Source: Cognataquiflexum gelatinilyticum
GTDB taxonomy: Bacteria; Bacteroidota; Bacteroidia; Cytophagales; Cyclobacteriaceae
Direction: 5' to 3'
NCBI RefSeq assembly: GCF_024813435.1
Contig: NZ_JANAEZ010000001.1
Location: 806,001 to 870,000, forward strand
Length of the DNA: 64,000 bases
Part shown: piece after piece, positions 32,745-40,040 of the stretch
How the letters are laid out: the number at the start of each line of letters is the position of its first letter
How positions within the stretch are numbered: position 1 is the first letter of the stretch
The notes under the pieces: model-generated
Told to the model about the DNA's origin: nothing
Database searches by the model: none
What the model saw: only the letters and a program-made list of their open reading frames with translations
Program-made: the position numbers and the translations under genes

Positions 32745-33833
32745 ATGGACCGCTTCGAAAGACAACACATCTTACCGGGATTTGGAAAAGCAGCACAGGA
32801 AAAACTGTTGCAGGCCAAAGTCTTGGTGATCGGCGCAGGAGGTTTGGGCTGCCCCGCCCTACTCTACCTTGCCGCAGCCGGAGTCGGGAAGATTGGCATC
32901 ATTGATGGAGATTTGGTCTCCATGTCCAACCTCAACAGACAAGTGCTATTTGGAGAAGGTGACCTTGGGTTGAACAAAGCGGAAACATCCGCCCACTTTC
33001 TCAAGTCAAAATATTCTGACATTAAAATCAAATGCATCCCGGAATTCATCAGTACAGATAATATCAGGGCCATCCTTTCCCAATTTGACCTCGTCATTGA
33101 TGGTTCCGACAATTTCCCCACGAGATATTTGGTCAATGATGCCTGTGTGCTGATGGATAAACCATTGGTATTTGGAGCCGTGTATCAAAATGAGGGGCAG
33201 GTCGCTATTTTGAATGGCAAAGGACAAGGGAGCATCAATTACCGGGATATTTTCCCTGATCCTCCAACAGCTTATGAGATCCCAAATTGCTACGAAACAG
33301 GAGTTTTGGGTGTTTTACCTGGTATCATCGGCACACTACAAGCTGCTGAAGCCATTAAATTCATCACCGGTTACGGAGATACTTTGGTCGGCAAAATGCT
33401 GTTTTACAACCTTCTCAGCCATCAATCCTACACAATGGAGCTTAGCAAAAATCCGGATTCAAAGAAGGGGATTCCTTCCTCGATGGAAGCTTTGGAGGCA
33501 ACAGATTATGCCGTAGTTTGTGGAGATGGTGACTCTATTGATTGGGAAGAAGCATTTACTTTATTGGGCAAATCTAAAAACGGGACTTTGATCGATGTCA
33601 GAGAAGCTGATGAAATTCCAAAGCTGAAAGGATATCAATACCAATCAGTTCCTTTGGATTTACTGGATGAAAAGCACCAAGAGTGGATCAATTCGGAATT
33701 GATTCTGTTGTTTTGTCAAAGCGGAGTCCGAAGTTTGAAAGCAGTCAAAATGTTGGAGAAATATTTTCCGGGAAAAAAGATTCATTCAATATCAGGTGGC
33801 ATAGAAGCCCCTGATTCACCGATTTATAAATAA
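32745..33833 (+). CDS. moeB: MoaD adenylyltransferase MoeB with C-terminal rhodanese domain
   Basis: A 362-residue E1-like enzyme. The nucleotide site VIGAGGLGCPALLYLA (about 26-41), the Arg-bearing SNLNRQVLFGE and the magnesium Asp in DGSDNFPTRYLVND are all present. The CYETGVLGVLPGIIG region carries the active-site cysteine. A rhodanese domain (about 255-362, LLFCQSGVRSLKA) can supply sulfur. The two CxxC pairs that bind structural zinc in E. coli MoeB are missing here (NPDSKKGIPSS stands where the second pair would be). It adenylylates and sulfurates MoaD for molybdopterin synthesis and lies between moaD and moaE. Confidence 0.92.
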   Translation: MDRFERQHILPGFGKAAQEKLLQAKVLVIGAGGLGCPALLYLAAAGVGKIGIIDGDLVSMSNLNRQVLFGEGDLGLNKAETSAHFLKSKYSDIKIKCIPEFISTDNIRAILSQFDLVIDGSDNFPTRYLVNDACVLMDKPLVFGAVYQNEGQVAILNGKGQGSINYRDIFPDPPTAYEIPNCYETGVLGVLPGIIGTLQAAEAIKFITGYGDTLVGKMLFYNLLSHQSYTMELSKNPDSKKGIPSSMEALEATDYAVVCGDGDSIDWEEAFTLLGKSKNGTLIDVREADEIPKLKGYQYQSVPLDLLDEKHQEWINSELILLFCQSGVRSLKAVKMLEKYFPGKKIHSISGGIEAPDSPIYK

Positions 33834-33837
33834 GTAC

Positions 33838-34284
33838 ATGGAAACCAAAAGAAGCCCAAAAAACATCTTTGTTCAGGGACCTATTTCCCCAGAATCCATC
33901 GCCAAGTCTATCGCCAACCACAGTTCCAAAACAGATATCGGCGGACACAGCATCTTTCTCGGTCAGGTAAGGGCCGATGAAAAAGAAAGTGGAAAAGTCA
34001 CTGCGATTGAGTATACAGCCTATGAAGATATGGCGTTGGAAAAGGCCTTTGAGATCAGGGAAGCTATATTTGCCAAATACCCTTTGAGCTGTATGCATAT
34101 CTACCACAGTCTCGGAGAGGTGAAAGTCGGTGAAATCTGCCTCTTTGTATTCACCTCTTCCAAGCACCGCAAAGCAGCAATCGATGCCTGTGAAGAATTG
34201 GTGGAACGGATCAAAAAAGAAGTCCCTGTCTGGGGAAAAGAACTGATAGACAACGACAGCTCGGTCTGGAAGGAGAATGTTTGA
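33838..34284 (+). CDS. moaE: Molybdopterin synthase large subunit MoaE
   Basis: A 148-residue MoaE that converts precursor Z to molybdopterin with MoaD. GGHSIFLGQVRADEKESGKV (about 36-55), EYTAYEDMALEKAFE and the catalytic region HSLGEVKVGEICLFVFTSSKHR followed by IKKEVPVWGKE are characteristic. The Lys residues in KKEVPVWGKE are the ones expected at the active site. It starts 4 bases after moeB and ends the transcription unit before a repeat-filled gap. Confidence 0.95.
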   Translation: METKRSPKNIFVQGPISPESIAKSIANHSSKTDIGGHSIFLGQVRADEKESGKVTAIEYTAYEDMALEKAFEIREAIFAKYPLSCMHIYHSLGEVKVGEICLFVFTSSKHRKAAIDACEELVERIKKEVPVWGKELIDNDSSVWKENV

Positions 34285-34606
34285 AGGGTTATAATGGTTG
34301 TAGTGGTTGTAATGGTTGTCGGGTTGTTGAAATTGGTTATTTGATTATTTGATTAACTGATTTCCAAACCATTACCTGAAACCAGTCGAATTGTAATGGT
34401 TGAAGGCTTGTGTGCTTCGTGTTGTAATTTTTGATGCTTAGGCTTCATACTTTACTCCAAAATCTAGCTTCTCGGCTCTCGCTTCCCGCTTCTTAAAACT
34501 TAACCAATGCCAACTGCCACTGCCAACTGTGACTCCAGAATCTCGCTTCTCGGCTCTCGTTTCTCGCTTCTGTTTACTTGATACTAAAATCTTGATACTC
34601 TAAAAA
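34285..34606. repeat. Dispersed intergenic repeats, families C and B
   Basis: TATAATGGTTGTAGTGGTTG and TAATGGTTGTCGGG (34290-34325) belong to family C. AGCTTCTCGGCTCTCGCTTC (34463) and TCTCGCTTCTCGGCTCTCGT (34541), followed by TACTTGATACTAAAATCTTG (34576), belong to family B, with CCAATGCCAACTGCCACTGC between them. It separates moaE from moaC-moaB. No gene is visible. Confidence 0.7.
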
Positions 34607-35521
34607 ATGGTCGACATTACCCACAAATCCCCTTCTCTCCGCAAAGCCATTGCCCAGGCAATTGTCTCAGTGAGTTCACAGGAAACCATCGATGCCATCG
34701 TACAGCGGAAGGTACCCAAAGGTGATGTATTCGAAATGGCAAAGACTGCGGGACTTTTTGCTGCCAAACGGACTTCGGACATGATACCGGATTGTCATCC
34801 TCTCCCGATCGAGTTTACTTCCATCAGCTATAAAATCGAAGGATTGGATATACACATCCATGCGGAGATCCACACCATCTACAAAACAGGCGTGGAAGTC
34901 GAAGCCATGCATGCCGCTTCTGTAGTAGCACTGACGATGTATGACATGCTCAAGCCTATCGACAAGGGTATCAGCATCAATCAGATAAAATTGCTGGAAA
35001 AGAAAGGAGGCAAGACGGATTTTGCCAAAAAGGAAAATCAAGGACTCAATGCTGCCGTGGTGGTCTGTTCGGATTCTATATCAAAGGGAACCAAAGAGGA
35101 CATGGCAGGAAAGGCCATTATCGAAAAGTTGGAAAAACAAGGTGTCATCATTGGAGACTATATTGTGATTCCTGACGAAACTGCCATCATTCAGGAAAAA
35201 TTGAAGCTGTATTGTGCCGGAGGAATGGACTTGGTGATTTTCACAGGGGGAACAGGTTTGTCTCCAAGGGATGTCACTCCGGAAGCGATTAAGCCGCTTT
35301 TGGAAAAGGAAGTTCCGGGCATCGAGGAGGCAATCCGTGCCTATGGACAACAGCGGACTCCCTATTCCATGTTGTCTAGAAGTGTGGCGGGTTTGATTGG
35401 TAATACTTTAGTGTTGGCATTACCCGGTTCGACAAAAGGAGCTGCAGAATCTATGGATGCCATTTTCCCTGCTGTTCTTCATATTTTCAAAGTCATGGAA
35501 GGGGCAAGACATGACGAATAA
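34607..35521 (+). CDS. moaCB: Bifunctional MoaC-MoaB (cyclic pyranopterin monophosphate synthase / molybdopterin adenylyltransferase-like)
   Basis: A 304-residue natural fusion. Residues 1 to about 145 are MoaC (MVDITHKSP start, GLFAAKRTSDMIPDCHPLP, GVEVEAMHAASVVALTMYDM, IKLLEKKGGK), which turns the MoaA product into cyclic pyranopterin. Residues about 152-304 are a MoaB/MogA domain (VVVCSDSISKGTKEDMAG, DLVIFTGGTGLSPRDVTPE, LPGSTKGAAESMDAIFP), which adenylylates molybdopterin. The fusion is typical of Bacteroidota. It is set apart from the other moa genes by a 322-base repeat region, so it may have its own promoter. A strong terminator follows. Confidence 0.95.
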   Translation: MVDITHKSPSLRKAIAQAIVSVSSQETIDAIVQRKVPKGDVFEMAKTAGLFAAKRTSDMIPDCHPLPIEFTSISYKIEGLDIHIHAEIHTIYKTGVEVEAMHAASVVALTMYDMLKPIDKGISINQIKLLEKKGGKTDFAKKENQGLNAAVVVCSDSISKGTKEDMAGKAIIEKLEKQGVIIGDYIVIPDETAIIQEKLKLYCAGGMDLVIFTGGTGLSPRDVTPEAIKPLLEKEVPGIEEAIRAYGQQRTPYSMLSRSVAGLIGNTLVLALPGSTKGAAESMDAIFPAVLHIFKVMEGARHDE

Positions 35522-35532
35522 AAAATCTGAAT

Positions 35533-35567
35533 AAAAAAAACGGGGAATTAATTTCCCCGTTTTTTTT
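35533..35567. terminator. Bidirectional intrinsic terminator
   Basis: CGGGGAATTAATTTCCCCG (35541-35559) is a near-perfect hairpin, flanked by eight A before and eight T after. It serves moaC-moaB on the plus strand and the 105-residue gene on the minus strand. Confidence 0.9.
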
Positions 35568-35592
35568 ATTCGAAAAGGTCTGAATGTTTACT

Positions 35593-35910
35593 TTATTGGG
35601 TAATTACCACTTTTTCTAAATCCTTTGTTTTTTGTTGCTGAAATTCAATTTCAATTTTAGCGTCAATATTTAAGCTATATCCGTTTTCTTCAGCTTCCTC
35701 CATGATTTCAAGCATTTTTTGCATGCTTTCTTTCAGTTCAAGGATCCTAGCTTGGGAGCGAGCATCTTTTTCTCCGTATTTCAATTCAGAATTGAAGCTT
35801 TTGATCTGATGAAATCTGATCTTAAAATCGAGCAGGTTTCTCAAAATATCTTTTGCCTCTTCGGTTTCAAATTCCCCTTTGATCAAAGTAATGTTCTTAT
35901 TCCTGCTCAT
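35593..35910 (-). CDS. Hypothetical coiled-coil protein
   Basis: A 105-residue, highly charged protein without signal peptide or membrane segment. Residues about 15-75 are predicted helices with heptad-like spacing (EEAKDILRNLLDFKIRFHQI, ARILELKESMQKMLEIMEEA), ending in beta-prone KIEIEFQQQ. It may be a small dimer or an accessory factor; I recognise no family. It stands alone between moaC-moaB and the feo genes, with an A/T-rich promoter region of 150 bases upstream and a shared terminator downstream. Confidence 0.6.
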   Translation of the reverse strand: MSRNKNITLIKGEFETEEAKDILRNLLDFKIRFHQIKSFNSELKYGEKDARSQARILELKESMQKMLEIMEEAEENGYSLNIDAKIEIEFQQQKTKDLEKVVITQ

Positions 35911-36061
35911 TTTTGTAACGTTTAAGGTCTGATTCTTTTGACATTACAAAATTGCGAAGAACTATTCATTAGTAAGTATTTATATTTATAATCTTATATA
36001 TAAAATATATTTATGAAAAAATCATTTAAACCCACAATTCAGTAAAGTATAAAAGGATAAA

Positions 36062-36187
36062 TCAAACCCCACATTTATCGCAACCTGGACCGGATTGGGA
36101 TTTTTTTGGTTTTCGTATAAAAGTCCTGAAAACCCAAGTTCCCAAAACAAAGGCAAACAATCCGAAAACAACAAGTTCCTGCCACAT
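36062..36187 (-). CDS. FeoB-associated Cys-rich small membrane protein
   Basis: A 41-residue protein: one membrane helix (about 4-21), a basic stretch (FRTFIRKPKKS) and a C-terminal CDKCG pair (Cys36, Cys39). It starts 2 bases after the feoB stop, which identifies it as the small FeoB-associated protein common after feoB. The cysteines may handle ferrous iron or redox on the cytoplasmic side. The ATG at 36187 is chosen over an in-frame extension that overlaps feoB. Confidence 0.8.
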   Translation of the reverse strand: MWQELVVFGLFAFVLGTWVFRTFIRKPKKSQSGPGCDKCGV

Positions 36188-36189
36188 AA

Positions 36190-38310
36190 TTAAGAGAAAA
36201 TCTGATAAGTGATAAATGCTGCCAAATACGCAATTCCGGTCATGACCACAGTCTGAAGGATAGGCCATTTCCAGCTTTTAGTTTCCCGGTAGACGACTGC
36301 CAAGGTACTCATGCATTGCATCGCAAAGGCATAGAAAACCATTAGTGAAAATCCAGTTGCCTTATCAAAAACCTTTTCTCCGGTATCTGAATGGACTTCT
36401 TTTGCAAGTTTTTCACGAATGGTCAGCTCGTTTTCGACATCTCCTCCAATACTGTATATCGTTGCAATCGTTCCGACGAAAACTTCCCTTGCTGCAAAGG
36501 ATGTCAACAAAGCAATCCCGATTTTCCAGTCATATCCCAAGGGTCTGATTGCAGGTTCTATGGCTTTGCCCATAATTCCGATAAAGGAAGTCTCGAGTTT
36601 TTTGGAGGCATAGATCTCCTCAACAGTGGACCATCCCGCTTCGGGAGTATTTTCCAAGATTGCTGTTTTTTCATTTTCAAGCGCTTCCATTTTTCCAGAA
36701 GGGCCATAGCTCGCCAAAACCCAAAGAACAATAGATATGGATAAAATTACCTTACCTGCTTCCAACACAAAAATCTTGGATTTATTAAACATGGTGAGCA
36801 GGACTGTCTTCCATCTCGGCAACCTGTAAATCGGCAATTCGGTAAGCAGATAGCTCTTTTCTTTTGTCTTTAAAATAAACTTCAAGGCCAAAGCTCCCAA
36901 TAAAGTAAAAACCACACCCAAAAGGTACATGGCCAATAATCCCACTGCCTGAAGGCTGACTCCCATCCAAAGGGTATCAGGAACAGTCAAGCCAATCAAA
37001 ATAATGTAGACAGGAAGCCTTGCTGAACAACTCATCCAAGGAGTCACCAAAATGGTGATTAGTCTTTCTTTGGAATTGCTGATATTCCTTGCCGCCATGA
37101 TACCGGGAATGGCACAGGCCATACCGGAGATCAACGGTACGACACTTTTGCCATGAAGGCCAAAAGGACGCATCAACCTGTCCATCAAAAAAACAACCCG
37201 AGACAGGTATCCCGTATCTTCCAAAATGGCCAAAAATCCAAAGAGCATGGCAATCTGAGGAATAAAAATCACAACACCACCTATGCCGGGGACAATCCCC
37301 TCTGCCAGCAAATCCGTCAAAACTCCCGCGGGAAGATTTTCATAAATCCATCCACTCAGTCCCGCAAATCCCACATCAATCAAATCCATCGGAAAAGACG
37401 CCCAAGCAAAAATCGCCTGAAATATCAAAAGCATGATTCCAAGAAAAATAACAAAGCCAAAAACAGGACTCAGGAAAACATTGTCTAAAGAAATCGTCAC
37501 ATTGCTGGATTTGACTTTGTCCCTTGAAACAGCCTTTTTTAATATTTCCGATATTTTCACATACCTCGCCTCTGTTTCCCGGACTTGCTGCTTTTTGCTA
37601 TCAAAGTCAAAAACATTGGATTTTTCATTCAGCCAATCTTTGTCTGCGATGGAAAGGGTCTTGTCAAATTCGCCGAAAACCAACAATTGAAATGCCTGAT
37701 AGGAATTTTCAAAACCAAACCTTTGCTTTACTTGATTGAGCAGTTCCGGATTGGCATAATCCGCTGAAACCAATAGCGGTTTGGGTGATTCAAATTTTTC
37801 TTCAGACATCACCTGACGGATGGAATCCATCCCTTCATTGTTTCTCGCATCTGTCAAAACCAAGGGTACACCCAAGGATTTATACAATTCAAAAGTCTTG
37901 ATGTGTATGCCTTTTTTGTGGGCCAGGTCTTTCATGTTCACCACAAAAGCCATCGGAATACCCAAATCCATCACCTGTGTACCAAGCAGCAAGCTCCGCT
38001 CCAAATTACAGGCATCAAGGATAACCAATGCAAAATCAGGTTTTTCTTGACCCAAACCATTCAGTACCCTGTGAGCAATGACTTCATCTTCTGACTTTGG
38101 GTAGAGACTGTAAGTACCCGGTAGGTCAATCAGGTTAAACTCTTTATCTCCAATGCGGATAAAACCAACCGTCTTGTCCACAGTTACTCCGGGATAGTTT
38201 CCGATTTTTTGGTTCAATCCTGTCAGCTGATTGAAAATACTGGATTTTCCCACATTGGGATTACCGATAATTGCGATGGTTTTTGTTTGGGTGGCAAGGA
38301 TAGTTTCCAT
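36190..38310 (-). CDS. feoB: Ferrous iron transporter FeoB
   Basis: A 706-residue FeoB. The N-terminal G domain shows GNPNVGKSSIFNQLTG (P loop, 16-31), NYPGVTVDKTVG (switch I), DLPGTYSL (G3) and VVNMKDL (G4). After about residue 280 come the membrane helices with the two Gate motifs (FIPQIAMLFGFLAILEDTGY and later LTSFAAREVFVGT). VPLISGMACAIPGIMAARN holds a conserved Cys for Fe2+ passage. It imports ferrous iron, mainly under low oxygen. feoA precedes it by 5 bases and the small Cys-rich protein follows. Confidence 0.95.
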   Translation of the reverse strand: METILATQTKTIAIIGNPNVGKSSIFNQLTGLNQKIGNYPGVTVDKTVGFIRIGDKEFNLIDLPGTYSLYPKSEDEVIAHRVLNGLGQEKPDFALVILDACNLERSLLLGTQVMDLGIPMAFVVNMKDLAHKKGIHIKTFELYKSLGVPLVLTDARNNEGMDSIRQVMSEEKFESPKPLLVSADYANPELLNQVKQRFGFENSYQAFQLLVFGEFDKTLSIADKDWLNEKSNVFDFDSKKQQVRETEARYVKISEILKKAVSRDKVKSSNVTISLDNVFLSPVFGFVIFLGIMLLIFQAIFAWASFPMDLIDVGFAGLSGWIYENLPAGVLTDLLAEGIVPGIGGVVIFIPQIAMLFGFLAILEDTGYLSRVVFLMDRLMRPFGLHGKSVVPLISGMACAIPGIMAARNISNSKERLITILVTPWMSCSARLPVYIILIGLTVPDTLWMGVSLQAVGLLAMYLLGVVFTLLGALALKFILKTKEKSYLLTELPIYRLPRWKTVLLTMFNKSKIFVLEAGKVILSISIVLWVLASYGPSGKMEALENEKTAILENTPEAGWSTVEEIYASKKLETSFIGIMGKAIEPAIRPLGYDWKIGIALLTSFAAREVFVGTIATIYSIGGDVENELTIREKLAKEVHSDTGEKVFDKATGFSLMVFYAFAMQCMSTLAVVYRETKSWKWPILQTVVMTGIAYLAAFITYQIFS

Positions 38311-38315
38311 TCAGC

Positions 38316-38534
38316 TTAGGATTTTAAATTGATCAAAATGGCTTCCTGCTGTCTAAGGGCAATGATGTTTTCTTCAATCAAAAATGCCATGGGTCCACCA
38401 AAAGGAGCTTTCTTCAACAATTTTATCTCTTTTCCGGGCAATATCCCCAACTCCAAGAAATTAATGGAAATATCAGTATCTCCGATACTATCTATGAAGG
38501 CTGATTGCTGTAAGGTGAGGTTTGCTGCGGTCAT
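38316..38534 (-). CDS. feoA: Ferrous iron transport protein FeoA
   Basis: A 72-residue SH3-like FeoA protein (INFLELGILPGKEIKLLKKA, MAFLIEENIIALRQQEA), which supports FeoB at the membrane. It is the first gene of feoA-feoB-Cys-rich protein. A dyad (38594-38616) 60 bases upstream may be the metal-responsive site. Confidence 0.9.
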   Translation of the reverse strand: MTAANLTLQQSAFIDSIGDTDISINFLELGILPGKEIKLLKKAPFGGPMAFLIEENIIALRQQEAILINLKS

Positions 38535-38593
38535 TTTATTACTCTTTTTTAAGAGGGCGAAAATTAATGGATTTTATCAAAGAAACCCATAAT

Positions 38594-38616
38594 TTATTTA
38601 TATTCAATCTAAATAA
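38594..38616. promoter_or_regulatory. Possible Fur/metal-regulator operator upstream of feoA
   Basis: TTATTTA (38594-38600) and TAAATAA (38610-38616) are exact inverted repeats nine bases apart, in an A/T-rich region 60 bases before feoA. The assignment to a metal regulator is from position only. The 301-base gap 38535-38835 also holds the Rrf2 operators at 38778-38820; I see nothing else in it. Confidence 0.35.
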
Positions 38617-38777
38617 TTATGTATTTGTTCCAAAAATTTATCACCCCAAATAATAATTGATTCCAAATCCAGAATTTCGTGAAGAATCATAAGTAATGAA
38701 ACCTCAAACAGGCCCTTTCCGAAATTAAATCCCTCAGCTCCCACCTGGACACTATTCCAATTTTTTAAAAAATTAAT

Positions 38778-38797
38778 AAAGGATATTTTTGTCTTTA
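38778..38797. promoter_or_regulatory. Rrf2/NsrR-type operator candidate, distal (Rrf2 gene)
   Basis: AAAGGATATTTTTGTCTTTA. Its TTTG lies 18 bases before the -7 box in the next site, so it also supplies the -33 element of the promoter. Confidence 0.65.
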
Positions 38798-38803
38798 ATA
38801 TAA

Positions 38804-38820
38804 AAAGGATATATTTGTCC
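38804..38820. promoter_or_regulatory. Rrf2/NsrR-type operator candidate, proximal, overlapping the -7 box
   Basis: AAAGGATATATTTGTCC is identical to the site at 7954-7970 on the other strand. It contains TATATTTG (38810-38817), a perfect -7 box. A repressor here would block its own gene. Confidence 0.65.
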
Positions 38821-38835
38821 TGTATTAAAGAATGT

Positions 38836-39267
38836 ATGTTTTCGAAAGCCTGTAAATACGCCATCAACGCCATGATCTATATGGCAACACTACCACAAGG
38901 ACAAGAAAGGGCAGGATTGAAGGAAATATCCAAAGCAATCAACTCCCCGGAAGCATTTACAGGAAAAATTTTACAGGACTTAGTCAGGCATAACTTGCTC
39001 CATTCAGTCAAAGGACCAAATGGTGGATTCCATGTTCAAGGTGATCCAAGCAAGATCTTCCTTTCAGAAATTGTAGAAGCAATAGACGGGGAAATGTTGT
39101 TCACAGGCTGTGCATTGGGATTGGAAAAATGCTCAGAAGACCATCCCTGCCCTGTTCACCACAAGTTCAAGGCTATCAGAGAACACCTGACTGGCATGCT
39201 GATGACAACAAGCCTGAGAGATGTGGCATACAGGGTGAATATCGGAATCAGCTTTTTGAAGTATTGA
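38836..39267 (+). CDS. Rrf2-family transcriptional regulator with three Fe-S-type cysteines (paralogue 2, NsrR-like)
   Basis: A 143-residue Rrf2 protein. The winged helix (1-70: YAINAMIYMATLP, GPNGGFHVQGD) and Cys92, Cys99 and Cys105 (FTGCALGLEKCSEDHPCPVH) match paralogue 1 at 5147 in spacing. It probably carries a cluster that reacts with NO and represses genes for NO defence and N2O reduction. Two operators in its own promoter suggest autoregulation, and another lies 18 bases after its stop, before ric. I start it at the ATG 38836; an upstream in-frame TTG lies inside the operator and would not leave room for a leader. Confidence 0.92.
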   Translation: MFSKACKYAINAMIYMATLPQGQERAGLKEISKAINSPEAFTGKILQDLVRHNLLHSVKGPNGGFHVQGDPSKIFLSEIVEAIDGEMLFTGCALGLEKCSEDHPCPVHHKFKAIREHLTGMLMTTSLRDVAYRVNIGISFLKY

Positions 39268-39284
39268 AAAAAATTTAATGAATT

Positions 39285-39304
39285 AAAGGATAAAAGTGTC
39301 TTTA
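39285..39304. promoter_or_regulatory. Rrf2/NsrR-type operator candidate before ric and the nos cluster
   Basis: AAAGGATAAAAGTGTCTTTA, 12 bases before the ric ATG at 39317. It could control the whole ric-nos run to 47700. Confidence 0.6.
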
Positions 39305-39316
39305 AATATTATAAAA

Positions 39317-40036
39317 ATGGAAAATCTATCGAAAAGAAAAGTTGGAGGAATCGTAGCTGAAAACTTCCGTGCGGCAAAAGTTTTTAGCGAGTATGGAATT
39401 GACTTTTGCTGCAAAGGCGGAATCACTTTAGAAAAAGCATGTGAAGTCAATAATGTATCTATGGGTAACATCCTGCAGGATCTTAAGAACGCTGTGAAAA
39501 CACCGGAGGAAGTTCATTTCACAGATTTTGGATTGACTGACCTGATCAACCACATCACCACTACCCACCACAGATATGTCGAAAACAGCATTCCTGCGCT
39601 GAAGACTTATCTACAAAAACTTGTCTTGGTACATGGTGGAAAGCATCCGGAATTGATTGAAATAAAGGATGAATTTTTCAAGGCAGCCGATGCTTTGACA
39701 TCGCATATGAAGAAAGAAGAATTGATCCTTTTCCCCTATGTCAAAGCCATGGAAGAAGCCCAATCCAGCCACTTCAACCTTTCAAAACCTCATTTTGGAA
39801 CCATCGAGAATCCTATCCACATGATGGAAGATGAGCATGATACAGAAGGTGAAAGGTTCCGCCTTATTTCCGAACTCACAGGTGGATATATGACTCCTGC
39901 CGACGGCTGTCAGACTTACAAAGTAGCCTTTGCCATGCTTCAGGAATTTGAAGAGGATTTACATAAACACATCCATCTGGAAAACAACATCCTGTTTCCC
40001 AAAGCTACCGAACTCTTTCACAAATTGAATCCCTGA
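39317..40036 (+). CDS. ric: Iron-sulfur cluster repair protein RIC (ScdA/YtfE)
   Basis: A 239-residue di-iron protein that repairs Fe-S clusters damaged by nitric oxide or peroxide. The N-terminal ScdA_N domain has YGIDFCCKGG (Cys31, Cys32). The hemerythrin-like domain supplies the His/Glu iron ligands: LINHITTTHHRYVE, SHMKKEELILFPY, HMMEDEHDTEGE and HKHIHLENNILFPK. The ATG at 39317 fits the family start. It follows the Rrf2 gene with an operator between them, and the next gene starts 4 bases after its stop. Confidence 0.95.
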   Translation: MENLSKRKVGGIVAENFRAAKVFSEYGIDFCCKGGITLEKACEVNNVSMGNILQDLKNAVKTPEEVHFTDFGLTDLINHITTTHHRYVENSIPALKTYLQKLVLVHGGKHPELIEIKDEFFKAADALTSHMKKEELILFPYVKAMEEAQSSHFNLSKPHFGTIENPIHMMEDEHDTEGERFRLISELTGGYMTPADGCQTYKVAFAMLQEFEEDLHKHIHLENNILFPKATELFHKLNP

Positions 40037-40040
40037 TAAA

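Noticed and set aside
36047..36063. AAAAGGATAAATCAAAC as a seventh Rrf2-type operator
   Set aside because: Only the AAAGGATA half matches, the TGTC half is absent, and it lies downstream of the feo genes.
38604..38873. Open frame on the minus strand
   Set aside because: It overlaps the Rrf2 promoter, both operators and the start of the Rrf2 gene; composition is that of A/T-rich non-coding DNA.
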